Origin: BOG-933 sp037132135
Lineage (GTDB): Bacteria > Pseudomonadota > Alphaproteobacteria > Azospirillales > Azospirillaceae
Length of the DNA stretch: 41,925 nucleotides
Reading direction: 5' to 3'
NCBI GenBank assembly: GCA_037132135.1
Contig: JBAXPR010000018.1
Span: 1 to 41,925, forward strand
Shown: one piece after another, positions 1 to 8,572 of the stretch
Position numbering within the stretch: the first letter of the stretch is position 1
Layout: each line of letters starts with the position of its first letter
Program-made: the position numbers and the translations under genes
The notes under the pieces: generated by a model
The model's database searches: none
Told to the model about the DNA's origin: nothing
What the model saw: only the letters and a program-made list of their open reading frames with translations

Positions 1-95
1 CTTTCGAGTTATTTCGCCGAAGGATTTTCGGATTCTGAGGTGAACAGGGTATACCTCTCGCGGTCAGAACAATAGCCGGTACTGCCGGCCGCTAT

Positions 96-101
96 GGAAG
101 G
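96..101 (+). promoter_or_regulatory. Ribosome binding site of the truncated sensor
   Basis: GGAAGG lies five bases before ATG 107. It decides in favour of that ATG over the GTG at 101, which overlaps the Shine-Dalgarno sequence itself. Confidence 0.5.
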
Positions 102-106
102 TGTTT

Positions 107-1594
107 ATGGCGGGTGCATGGGCCAGAAGCCGGCGGACGCTGGAAACGGCGGACGGACAGCGGGCCGGGCTTGCGCCCGCCCGGAGTAACGACACCCCGA
201 GCGCGCCAATTCTGAGCTGGGCGGCCGGACTCGTGATCGCGCTGGTGCTGGGCGCGACGGCGCTGCTGATCCATGACCTCCGCGAGGATACTCTCAACGT
301 TGCCGAAGCCAGCATCTCCCGGGTCACCGCCGGGTTGGCCGAGACCCTCGACCGTCTTTTTCTGGCCGTGGATCTGGTGCTGGCTGAAACCACGGAAACC
401 GTGACCGCCGGCACCGGCAGCGCAAGGCCCGTCGAGGCGGTGCACGATCGGCTGCGCGCCCGCATCTCGGGGCTGCCGGCGGTGCAGCGGCTCTCGGTCT
501 CGGATGCCTCGGGACGGGTGATCGCCAGTTCAACCGATTTCGTGCTGACCGCAACCTCGATCGCCGACCGCACCTACTTCACCGCCCATCGCGATCATCC
601 CGGCCAGGCGCTGATCGTCAGCGGGCCGTTGCAGAGCCGGGCCGACGGCCAGTGGACCCTGGTGGTCAGCCGCCGCATCAGCAGCGCCGGCGGCGGTTTT
701 CTCGGCGTGGCCTGGGCGACCATCACCCTCGACGATCTGGAGCGGCTGTTCGCGGGCGCGGCCCCCGAACCGGGCGCCCGGGTGACGCTGCTCGGCCACG
801 ACCTGACCCAACTCGCCAGCTACCCTTACCGCCCCGGCCTGGGCGGCCGCTCGCTGGCCGGGGAGCCGGCCTATCGCGGGATTTTCACGCCCGGACACGG
901 CGCCGGCTCGGGACGCTATTTCAGCGAGCGTGATCAGCGCGACGAGGTCATGGCGGCGCAGGCGCTCAGCCGCACGCCGCTGGCGATCAGCCTCGCCGTC
1001 CCGGTCGACACTCTGCTCCTGTCCTGGTGGCAGCTCTCGGTCGGCTTCAGCACGGTGGCGCTGGCAGTGGTGACCGGACTCGCGGTGCTGATCGGGGTGA
1101 TGCATCACCAGCGGCGCTGGCTGCGGGCCGGTGCCGTGGCCCTGAGCGCCGCAGAAGCTGCCCTGCAGCAGGAGCGCGACCGCCTCCGATCGGTGATCGA
1201 GGCCGCCAGCGACGGCTTTTGGGAATGGCATGTCACCACCGGCCTGGTCGACTGGTCGGAGCGCTGCTGCACGCAGATGGGCATGCCGGCCGCGGGTGGC
1301 GTGCTCCATCTCGATCAGGTCCTGGCCATGATCCTGCCCGACGATCGCGAGCGCTACCGGCGGGCGATGCGCCGCCATGTCGAGGATGGCCTGCCCTTCG
1401 ACATCGACGCGCGCTGGCGCACCTATGATGGCGAGATCCGCTGGATGACCTCGCGCGGCCGCTTGATCCGCGACACAGCGGGCCGGCCGCTGCGCATGGT
1501 CGGCGCCAATGCCGACATCACCGAGCGCAAGCTGCTGGAGCGCAGCTTCGCCGCCTTCGGCAGCGAGGCCGCCGAAGCCTATCAGCAGCCGGCC
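107..1594 (+). pseudogene. dCACHE-PAS membrane sensor, output domain missing and no stop codon (probable gene remnant)
   Basis: The frame encodes an N-terminal transmembrane helix (about residues 36-55), a periplasmic region of about 250 residues resembling a double-CACHE sensor, a second helix (about 308-333), and a cytoplasmic PAS/PAC domain (about 361-475) with ASDGFWEW, then DGEIRWMTSRG, ending in the PAC signature ADITERK. Such proteins normally continue into a GGDEF, EAL or histidine kinase domain. Here recognisable coding ends about 20 codons after ADITERK, and the frame runs on with no stop until 4774, entirely antisense to glgP. I place the start at ATG 107 because GGAAGG lies five bases upstream (96-101); GTG 101 is an alternative that overlaps that site. 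The end given is the last base before the glgP stop, not a real terminus. It is probably the 5' part of a gene cut by rearrangement; a sequencing or assembly error remains possible. Confidence 0.55.
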
Positions 1595-4066
1595 TCAGAG
1601 CAGAGGCTTGACGCCCCAGATTTCGCTGGCGTAGTCGGCCACCGTGCGGTCGCTGGAGAACCAGCCCATGTTGGCGGTGTTGATCACCGCCTTGGCCGTC
1701 CAGGCGCCCTCGCTGCGATAGAGGTCGAGCACGCGCCGATAGACCCGGCAATAATCCTCGAAATCGGCGGTGACCATGAAGTGGTCGCCGCCATCGGTCA
1801 AGTGGCGCAGCAGCGGCTGGAACCGGCCGCGATCGTCGGGCGAGAAGACGCCGTCGCCGATCGCCTGGAGCGCCCGGGCCAGCGCCGGGCTGGCGGCGAT
1901 GCGCTCGAGTGGGCTCCAGCCCTCCTGTTGCATCGCCACCACCTGATCGGCCTCAAGACCGAAGATGAAGATGTTGTCCGGCCCGACCGCCTCCCGGATT
2001 TCGACGTTGGCGCCGTCGAGGGTGCCGATGGTCAGGGCGCCGTTCAGCGCCAGCTTCATGTTGCCGGTGCCCGACGCTTCCATGCCGGCGGTGGAAATCT
2101 GCTGCGAGAGATCCGCGGCGGGAATGATCAGCTCGGCCGAGGTCACCGAGTAGTTGGGCAGGAAAACGATTTTGAGCAGGCCGCGCAGCGCCGGATCGTG
2201 ATTGACCACCGCGGCGACGTCGTTGATCAGCTTGATGATCAGCTTGGCGGTCTGATAGGAGGGCGCGGCCTTGCCGGCGAAGATCTTGGTCACCGGCACC
2301 CAATCGCGATCGGGATGGTCCTTGATCTCGTGATAAAGCGCCACCGTCTGCAACAGATTCATCAACTGGCGCTTGTATTCGTGGATGCGCTTGACCTGGA
2401 CGTCAAACAGGCTGTCGATCGAAACCTCGGTGCCGACCTGCCGGGCGATGTAGGCGGCCAGCCGGGCTTTGTTGTCGCGCTTGACCCGACGGAACAGTTC
2501 CTGGAAATCGCCGTCGCCGGCCGAATCCGCCAGCAGCGTCAGCCGATCCAGATGGTTGGCCCAACCGGTATCGCCGAGCCGCTCGGTGACCAGCCGCGCC
2601 AGCCCCGGATTGGCGTCGAGCAGCCAGCGCCGGGGCGTGATGCCGTTGGTCTTGTTGGTGATCCGGGCCGGGAACTCGGCGTGGAAGTCGGCGAACACCG
2701 TTTCCTTCATCAACTCGGTGTGCAGGGCCGAGACGCCGTTGACCTTATGCGAGCCGATGAAGGCGAGGTTGCCCATGCGCACCCGCCGCTCGCCGCGCTC
2801 GTCGATCAGCGACAGCCGCTGCAACCGGCCGATGTCGCCGCACAGCCGGGCCTCGGAGGCATGAAGGAACTGGCTGTTGATGTCGTAAATGATCTGCATG
2901 TGCCGGGGCAGCACCCGTTCCATCATCCGCACCGGCCACGCCTCGAGCGCCTCGGGCAGCAGAGTGTGGTTGGTATAGGAGAAGGTGCGGGTGGTGATGT
3001 CCCAGGCTTTGTCCCAGGGCACGGCGTGATGATCGACCAGCAGACGCATCAGTTCGGCGATGCCGATTGCCGGGTGGGTGTCGTTGAGCTGGATCGCGGC
3101 GCGCTCGGGCAACAGCGAAAGATCGCTGTGCTGCTTGAGAAACCGGCGAAGAATGTCCTGGAGCGAGGCGCTGGTGAAGAAATATTCCTGCTTGAGACGC
3201 AGCTCGCGCCCGGTCTCGGTGGTGTCGTTGGGATAGAGCACGCGGGAGAGGTTTTCCGACAGCACCTTGTGCTCGACGGCGCGCAGATAGTCGCCGACGG
3301 CAAACAGGCCGAGATTGAGCGCACTGGTCGCCCGCGCCTGCCACAGCCGGAGCGTGTTGATGGTCTGGCCGCCATAGCCGACCACCGGAGTGTCGAAGGC
3401 CTCGGCGAGCACGCGCTCGGCGTCGACCCAGCGATGGGCGAAGCCGCGCGGCCCGTCGCGCACCGTCTCGACCCGGCCGTAGAACTGGACGGGATACAGC
3501 ACCTCGGGGCGGGGAAACTCCCAGGGATTGCCGAACTGCAGCCACTGCTCGGGGTATTCCACCTGCCAGCCGCGCTCGAAATGCTGCTCAAAGAGGCCGA
3601 ACTCGTAGCGGATGCCATAGCCCATGCCGGGCAGACCGAGGGTGGCCATGCTGTCGAGGAAGCAGGCGGCGAGGCGGCCGAGGCCACCATTGCCCAGCGC
3701 GGCGTCCGGCTCGGAGGCGGTGACCTCGTCGAGATCGATGCCCATCTCGGCCAGCGCCTGCCGGCACTCGTCGAGAATGCCGAGATTGCTCATGCCCGAG
3801 GTCAGCAAGCGGCCGATCAGGAATTCCAGCGACAGGTAATAGACCCGCTTGACGTCGCCCCGGTACTGGGCGCGGATCGTCTCCATCCAGCGGTCGACCA
3901 GACGATCGCGCAGCCCCAGCACCACGGCATGGAACCAGTCGCGCCGGGTGGCATGGGGCCGGTCCTTACCCACCGAATAGACCAGCCGCTCGTGAAACGA
4001 CCGCCGCAGGGACTCCACATCCAGCCCGCGCGGCTCCAGCACCAGTCCCTTGGTCCCTGTGTTCAT
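1595..4066 (-). CDS. glgP: Glycogen/starch/maltodextrin phosphorylase
   Basis: At 823 residues this is a full-length GT35 phosphorylase, which releases glucose-1-phosphate from the non-reducing ends of glycogen or maltodextrin in the cytoplasm. The pyridoxal-phosphate site EASGTGNMK has its Schiff-base lysine at residue 671, followed by the conserved ALNGALTIGTLDGANVEI. Near the N-terminus are YYLSLEFLIGR and NGGLGRLAACFLDS, also family signatures. The start ATG at 4066 gives the usual N-terminal length. No other glycogen genes are visible nearby, so it appears to be transcribed alone. Its 3' end abuts the truncated sensor on the opposite strand. A hairpin (CTTCGGC and GCCGAAG, 1555-1577) lies just beyond the stop but has no T-tract, so I do not call it a terminator. 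Confidence 0.97.
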   Translation of the reverse strand: MNTGTKGLVLEPRGLDVESLRRSFHERLVYSVGKDRPHATRRDWFHAVVLGLRDRLVDRWMETIRAQYRGDVKRVYYLSLEFLIGRLLTSGMSNLGILDECRQALAEMGIDLDEVTASEPDAALGNGGLGRLAACFLDSMATLGLPGMGYGIRYEFGLFEQHFERGWQVEYPEQWLQFGNPWEFPRPEVLYPVQFYGRVETVRDGPRGFAHRWVDAERVLAEAFDTPVVGYGGQTINTLRLWQARATSALNLGLFAVGDYLRAVEHKVLSENLSRVLYPNDTTETGRELRLKQEYFFTSASLQDILRRFLKQHSDLSLLPERAAIQLNDTHPAIGIAELMRLLVDHHAVPWDKAWDITTRTFSYTNHTLLPEALEAWPVRMMERVLPRHMQIIYDINSQFLHASEARLCGDIGRLQRLSLIDERGERRVRMGNLAFIGSHKVNGVSALHTELMKETVFADFHAEFPARITNKTNGITPRRWLLDANPGLARLVTERLGDTGWANHLDRLTLLADSAGDGDFQELFRRVKRDNKARLAAYIARQVGTEVSIDSLFDVQVKRIHEYKRQLMNLLQTVALYHEIKDHPDRDWVPVTKIFAGKAAPSYQTAKLIIKLINDVAAVVNHDPALRGLLKIVFLPNYSVTSAELIIPAADLSQQISTAGMEASGTGNMKLALNGALTIGTLDGANVEIREAVGPDNIFIFGLEADQVVAMQQEGWSPLERIAASPALARALQAIGDGVFSPDDRGRFQPLLRHLTDGGDHFMVTADFEDYCRVYRRVLDLYRSEGAWTAKAVINTANMGWFSSDRTVADYASEIWGVKPLL

Positions 4067-4174
4067 CGACCCGTCACCGTTGTTCGCCCGGCCCGCGCCG
4101 GACCCTTGTTAGCCAAAAAACAGGCGGAAATCGCCGGAGCCGGTGCCCGCGGCCCGGCGGTTGTCCCCTCCCCC

Positions 4175-4579
4175 TCATTCCGGGGTGAGCAGGAACCGGA
4201 CGGTGATCTGGGGCCGGCCGGCGGCATCGGCGGGGGCAGACACGAACTCCAGCAGCAACGCCTCGCCGTCCCGCACGAAGCGGTCGCCGGCTCCCTTGCG
4301 CCAGCCAAGCTGGGGCACGGTCTCATGGTAGAATTTCCGTACCGCCTCGACCGACACCGCACCCCGGGCCTCGGCCTGGACGATGCGCCCGGCCGGCTTG
4401 TCGAAGGTCAGGCTCTCCTCCCGGACAGAGAACAGACCGGGCATCAGTGGCAACTCGTCGAAGCCTTCGACGAAGCCCTCGGCCGCCAGCGCCCGGCCAG
4501 CCTGAAGCAGCGGCAGCGGCAGCGCGGCCGGGGCAAAAGCGAGCAGCGACAAGGCCAGGAAAGCGGTTCGGTTCGTCAT
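4175..4579 (-). CDS. Small exported protein of unknown function downstream of mutM
   Basis: This 134-residue protein begins with a clear Sec signal peptide: a hydrophobic run over residues 6-30, then an ALA-AE cleavage site near residue 33. The mature part of about 100 residues is soluble, with SVEAVRKFYHETVPQLGW and a C-terminal beta-rich stretch ending RFLLTPE. The FYxETxPQLGW pattern suggests a small alpha/beta periplasmic domain, but I cannot name the family. It starts 33 bases after the mutM stop on the same strand, with TAGGAG eight bases before the ATG, so it is probably co-transcribed with mutM. There is no lipobox cysteine. The function is unknown and the link with DNA repair may be only positional. 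Confidence 0.8.
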   Translation of the reverse strand: MTNRTAFLALSLLAFAPAALPLPLLQAGRALAAEGFVEGFDELPLMPGLFSVREESLTFDKPAGRIVQAEARGAVSVEAVRKFYHETVPQLGWRKGAGDRFVRDGEALLLEFVSAPADAAGRPQITVRFLLTPE

Positions 4580-4612
4580 GCTCCACGCTCCTACACCAGT
4601 CCGCGCCGCAAC

Positions 4613-5455
4613 TCAATCCTGACGGCGCGGACACCAGTAGCTCGAGCGGTTGGCCTGGGTCAGACGCTGAATGCCGCCGGTCTCGGCCGGATTGCAGGTG
4701 CAGCCCGGGCAGGCGGCGCCGGTGCGGCCATAGACCGCGAAATCATGCTGAAAATAGCCAAGTTCGCCCGATGACTGGACATAATCGCGCAGAGTCGAGC
4801 CGCCGGCGGCGATCGCGGCGGTCAGCACGGCGCGGATCGCCGGCACCAGCGCCGCCGCCCCGGCGCCGGCCACGGTATCGGCCCGGCGCAGCGGGCTGAT
4901 CCCGGCGCGAAAGAGGGCTTCGGAGACATAAATGTTGCCGAGCCCGGCGACCACGCTCTGATCGAGCAGCGCCGCCTTGACCGGCGTCCGCCGCCCGGCC
5001 AGCGCCTGCGACAACACCGCGGGAGTGAAGGCCGGCTCCAGCGGCTCGGGGCCGAGGCCGGCGAGCAGGGGATGCGCGGCCAGACCGGCCCGGGCGGCCA
5101 GCACCAGGAGACCGAATCGGCGGGCATCGTTGAACGTCACCACCGCGCCGTCATCGGTTTCCAGCACCAGATGGTCGTGCTTGCCCGGCGGCGGAGCCGG
5201 CGCGTCGGCGATCACCATCCGTCCCGACATGCCGAGATGGGCGATCACCACCGTGCCGTCATCGAGATCGATCAGCAGGTATTTGGCCCGCCGCCCGACC
5301 GCCGTGACCTGCCGGCCGGTCAGCCGCTCGGCCAGCCGTGGCGGAAAGGGCAGGCGCAAGCCGGCCCGGCGCACCGACACCCGGACCAGCCGCCGGCCGG
5401 TCAGGCGCGGTGCCAGCCCCCGGCACACGGTTTCGACTTCGGGCAGTTCTGGCAT
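4613..5455 (-). CDS. mutM: Formamidopyrimidine-DNA glycosylase (Fpg), fourth zinc-ligand Cys replaced
   Basis: This bifunctional glycosylase/AP lyase removes 8-oxoguanine and formamidopyrimidines. The 280-residue protein has the invariant MPELPEVETV start, whose Pro becomes the catalytic N-terminal amine and whose Glu follows it. It also has the lysine of RRAKYLLIDL (K58), HLGMSGRM, the helix-two-turn-helix stretch LLDQSVVAGLGNIYVSEALF, and a C-terminal zinc-finger region (about 248-278). The finger normally has four cysteines as two CxxC pairs. Here the first pair is intact (C249, C252) but the second reads CPRR, with C275 followed by R278 (codon CGT, one transition from TGT). An extra C254 lies beside the first pair. 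GGGGG lies five bases before the ATG. Identity is certain; whether zinc binding survives is open. Confidence 0.96.
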   Translation of the reverse strand: MPELPEVETVCRGLAPRLTGRRLVRVSVRRAGLRLPFPPRLAERLTGRQVTAVGRRAKYLLIDLDDGTVVIAHLGMSGRMVIADAPAPPPGKHDHLVLETDDGAVVTFNDARRFGLLVLAARAGLAAHPLLAGLGPEPLEPAFTPAVLSQALAGRRTPVKAALLDQSVVAGLGNIYVSEALFRAGISPLRRADTVAGAGAAALVPAIRAVLTAAIAAGGSTLRDYVQSSGELGYFQHDFAVYGRTGAACPGCTCNPAETGGIQRLTQANRSSYWCPRRQD

Positions 5456-5521
5456 CGGCGCCCCCTTCGGGTCCTGAGAGTGGCCCCGCCGGCCGATCGG
5501 GTCAAGGGCGGGGGCGGCCGC

Positions 5522-8500
5522 TCACTCGATGCCCTCGGCCGAGGCGCTGAAGCGCTCCAACTCGGCCACTGTATCGTCGACGGCCTTGACCACCGGAGCG
5601 ACAAGCGCGGAGGCGACCTCGAGGCTGTCGCTGGCCTGGAGGTCCTTAGCCAGTGACGAAACCCGCAGCCCGCCGATATTGAGGAACATGCCCTTGAGCC
5701 CATGGGCGGCGCGGCGGGCCAGCGAAAGGTCGCGGCGCTCGAGCGCGTCCTTCAGCAGCGAGACCTCGACCCCGCCGCAGACCGCGAGTTCGCGCACCAG
5801 ATCCTCGAAGGCGGGCGGCGTCATGATCGTCCGGATTTCGACCAGCCGCCGGTGATCGACCAGCGGCACGCGCTCCTCGTCCTCGCCGAGGCGGTCGATG
5901 TCGGCGATGGTCGGCGGTGCCGTCCGCGGCCGGATGTGAAGCTGGGCGAGCACGGCGTCGACCTCATTCCATTCGATCGGCTTGGTCAGGAAGTCGGTCA
6001 GGCCGGCCTCCATGTAGATCGCGCGGTGCTCGCTGACGGCATCGGCGGTCAGGGCGACGATCGGCACCTCGGAGAGCGGCGCCGGCAGGGTCCGGATGCG
6101 CCGGGTCGCCTCGGGACCGTCCATCACCGGCATCTGCATATCCATCAGGATCAGGTCGAAGCGCTGCCCGGCCGCCGCCTCGTAGGCCTGGACGCCGTTC
6201 TCGACCACGGTCACCCGGTGGTGGCGCTGTTCGAGGCCGACCTTGACGATCATGCGATTGATCGGATTGTCCTCGGCCAGCAGAATGGTCAGCGGCCGGA
6301 CCGCCGCCGCCGACTGCGGCTCGACGGCGGCGGCGGCCTCCAGGGTGCCCGGCTCGACGGCAACGGTGAACCGGAACAGCGAGCCGCGGCCCAGCCGGCT
6401 GGTGGCGCCGATCTCGCCGCCCATCAGTTCGACCAGCCGCCTGCTGATCGCGAGCCCGAGCCCGGTGCCGCCAAACTTGCGGGTCGCGCCGACGTCGGTC
6501 TGGGAGAAGGGCAGGAACAGGCGCCCGAGATCGGCTTCGGAAATGCCGATTCCGGTATCCTCGACCTCGAACTCCAGGCCGAGACGCTCGCCCGACGGCC
6601 GGCAGCCCAGCCGGACCGCGATTTTGCCGCTGGTGGTAAACTTGACCGCGTTGCTCATCAGGTTGCCCAGCACCTGCTTGATCCGGGTCGGGTCGCCCTT
6701 GACGATCAGGCTGGGCAGGCCGCCGGTATCTAGGGAGATCGTGCTGCCGTTCTCTTCGGCCTTGGGCCAGAACAGCCGTGCCGTCTCCACCGTCAGCGCC
6801 ACGGCGTCGAAGGCGACGCAGTTGAGGGTCAGACGGTCGGCGTCGATCTTCGAATAGTCCAGAATGTCGTTGAGCACGGTCAAGAGGGTGCGCGCCGAGG
6901 ACCGCATGGTGTCGATATAGAGCTTCTGGTCGTGGTTGAGCGGGGTTTCCGACAGGAAATCGGCCATCCCGATCACCCCGGTCATCGGCGTCCGCAGCTC
7001 ATGGCTCATCATCGCAAGGAAGGCCGACTTGGCCCGGCTGGCGGCCTCGGCGCTCTGCCGTGCCTCGATCAGGCGGTCTTCCGCCAGTTTGCGGTCGGTG
7101 ATGTCGATGCAGCCGCCGACATAGCCGATGAAGGTTCCGGTGGCATCATGACGCGGGGTGCCCTGGTCGAGCAGCCAGCGGTATTCGCCATCATGCCGCC
7201 GCAGGCGGTATTCCATGGCAAAGGGCTGGCGGGCATCGAAACTGGTGACATAGGTGTCGAAGCAGGACTGAAGATCGTCGGGGTGAACCCCCTCGACCCA
7301 GCCGTTGCCATCCTCCTGCTCATGGCTCCGGCCGGTAAAGTCCTGCCAGCGCTTGTTGAAATAGAAGCACAGCTTGTCGGTGCCGGCGAGCCAGATCAGC
7401 ACCGGCACCGAGTCGGCCAGATGGCGGAACCTGCCCTCGCTCTCCTGCAGCACGGCCTCCTGCTGCCGCAGCCGGACGCACAGCTGGTTGAAGCTCTCGA
7501 TCAGCTGCCGGATTTCGGCGCTGCCCTCGACCCGCGCGGTTTGCAGCGGCTGCTCGCCGGCGGTCATGCGGCGCAGCGCGGCGGCATGCCGGCTGAGCGG
7601 CGCCATCTCGCGATAAAGGAACAGCCAGATCAGCAGAGAGAGCACCAGGGACAGTCCGGCGGCCTCGCGATAAAGCCGCCGCTCGGCGGTCGCGATGCGG
7701 GAAAACGCCACCTCGGTCGGCAGTACCGCGACGACAAACCAGCTGGTGCCGGGAACGCCGGCCGCCGAACTCAGCTCCTCGACGCCCCGCGAGCTGACCG
7801 CGACCCCGGACCCCTCCCAGCCGGCCATATAGCGGTCGTGCTGGCGGTTGCGCCCGGCCGACGGCGCCGGCTGCAGAATCCGGGTGGCATCCGTCGAGGT
7901 CACGAACAGGCTGTCCCGCCGCGAGAAGACATGGATATCCATCCTGGCCTGATCGGGATTGAGATGAACGGTGTTGAACATCTCGGTCCCGGCAATCGGA
8001 TTCGACCCCGCCAGCACCCCGATCACGGCGCCGGCGGCGTCCCGGATCGGCACCGCGATCACCACCACCGGCTGCTGGCTGAACTGCCCCAGTCGGGGCT
8101 TGCCGATCGCGGGCCGGCGGGTGGCCATCACCTCGCGGAAGTATTCGAGCTGATCGAACACCATCCCGGTCCGCCCCGGCAGCACGGGATAATCGGCGAC
8201 GGCGGTGCCATCCGTCCTGATCGCGAACAGCCCGAACTTGAACAGGCCGAGGATGGTCAGCCGCTGGCTGAGAAACTCGGCCAGCACCGGGGAATCGTTG
8301 AGCCACTCGGGTCTGATCCGGGCCGCGACCGCACTCAGGGCGTTGACCCGGCTGGAGATCTGGTCCTCGATGCCGCCGGCGATGTAGTGGACCATGGTCG
8401 ATTGCTGCGCCGCGATTTCCTCCTGAAAGCCCTGGCGCATCTCCTGGGTGGCGCGAAAGGCCAGCAGCCAGATGCCGGCGACGAACAACGCCAGGGTGAG

Positions 8501-8572
8501 CACGGTGACCCGGGCCTTGAGGCTGGTCCGGCCCAGGCGCCGCAGGACCCTCTTGCGTCCGGGGACCACCAT
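5522..8572 (-). CDS. Hybrid sensor histidine kinase (CACHE-HAMP-PAS-HisKA-HATPase-REC-Hpt)
   Basis: This 1016-residue membrane kinase has helices at about 21-40 and 303-320 around a periplasmic CACHE-like sensor, then HAMP (320-372), PAS/PAC (380-495, ending IDITDRK), HisKA with phospho-accepting H524 in MMSHELRTP, and HATPase with NAVKF, EDTGIGI and GGTGLGLAIS. A receiver follows (AEDN; D811 in LILMDMQMP; K864), then a C-terminal Hpt with H957 in RAAHGLKG. I start it at ATG 8572, which overlaps the TGA of the upstream kinase (TGATG) and has GGGAGG five bases upstream. Longer in-frame openings inside the upstream gene lack support and would precede the membrane anchor with arginine-rich shadow sequence. 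It can phosphorelay internally from His to Asp to His, but no output response regulator is visible in the window. Confidence 0.94.
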   Translation of the reverse strand: MVVPGRKRVLRRLGRTSLKARVTVLTLALFVAGIWLLAFRATQEMRQGFQEEIAAQQSTMVHYIAGGIEDQISSRVNALSAVAARIRPEWLNDSPVLAEFLSQRLTILGLFKFGLFAIRTDGTAVADYPVLPGRTGMVFDQLEYFREVMATRRPAIGKPRLGQFSQQPVVVIAVPIRDAAGAVIGVLAGSNPIAGTEMFNTVHLNPDQARMDIHVFSRRDSLFVTSTDATRILQPAPSAGRNRQHDRYMAGWEGSGVAVSSRGVEELSSAAGVPGTSWFVVAVLPTEVAFSRIATAERRLYREAAGLSLVLSLLIWLFLYREMAPLSRHAAALRRMTAGEQPLQTARVEGSAEIRQLIESFNQLCVRLRQQEAVLQESEGRFRHLADSVPVLIWLAGTDKLCFYFNKRWQDFTGRSHEQEDGNGWVEGVHPDDLQSCFDTYVTSFDARQPFAMEYRLRRHDGEYRWLLDQGTPRHDATGTFIGYVGGCIDITDRKLAEDRLIEARQSAEAASRAKSAFLAMMSHELRTPMTGVIGMADFLSETPLNHDQKLYIDTMRSSARTLLTVLNDILDYSKIDADRLTLNCVAFDAVALTVETARLFWPKAEENGSTISLDTGGLPSLIVKGDPTRIKQVLGNLMSNAVKFTTSGKIAVRLGCRPSGERLGLEFEVEDTGIGISEADLGRLFLPFSQTDVGATRKFGGTGLGLAISRRLVELMGGEIGATSRLGRGSLFRFTVAVEPGTLEAAAAVEPQSAAAVRPLTILLAEDNPINRMIVKVGLEQRHHRVTVVENGVQAYEAAAGQRFDLILMDMQMPVMDGPEATRRIRTLPAPLSEVPIVALTADAVSEHRAIYMEAGLTDFLTKPIEWNEVDAVLAQLHIRPRTAPPTIADIDRLGEDEERVPLVDHRRLVEIRTIMTPPAFEDLVRELAVCGGVEVSLLKDALERRDLSLARRAAHGLKGMFLNIGGLRVSSLAKDLQASDSLEVASALVAPVVKAVDDTVAELERFSASAEGIE

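Noticed and set aside
1555..1577. Hairpin CTTCGGC/GCCGAAG just beyond the glgP stop as a terminator
   Set aside because: No T-tract on the minus strand, and the sequence lies within or next to the sensor coding region.
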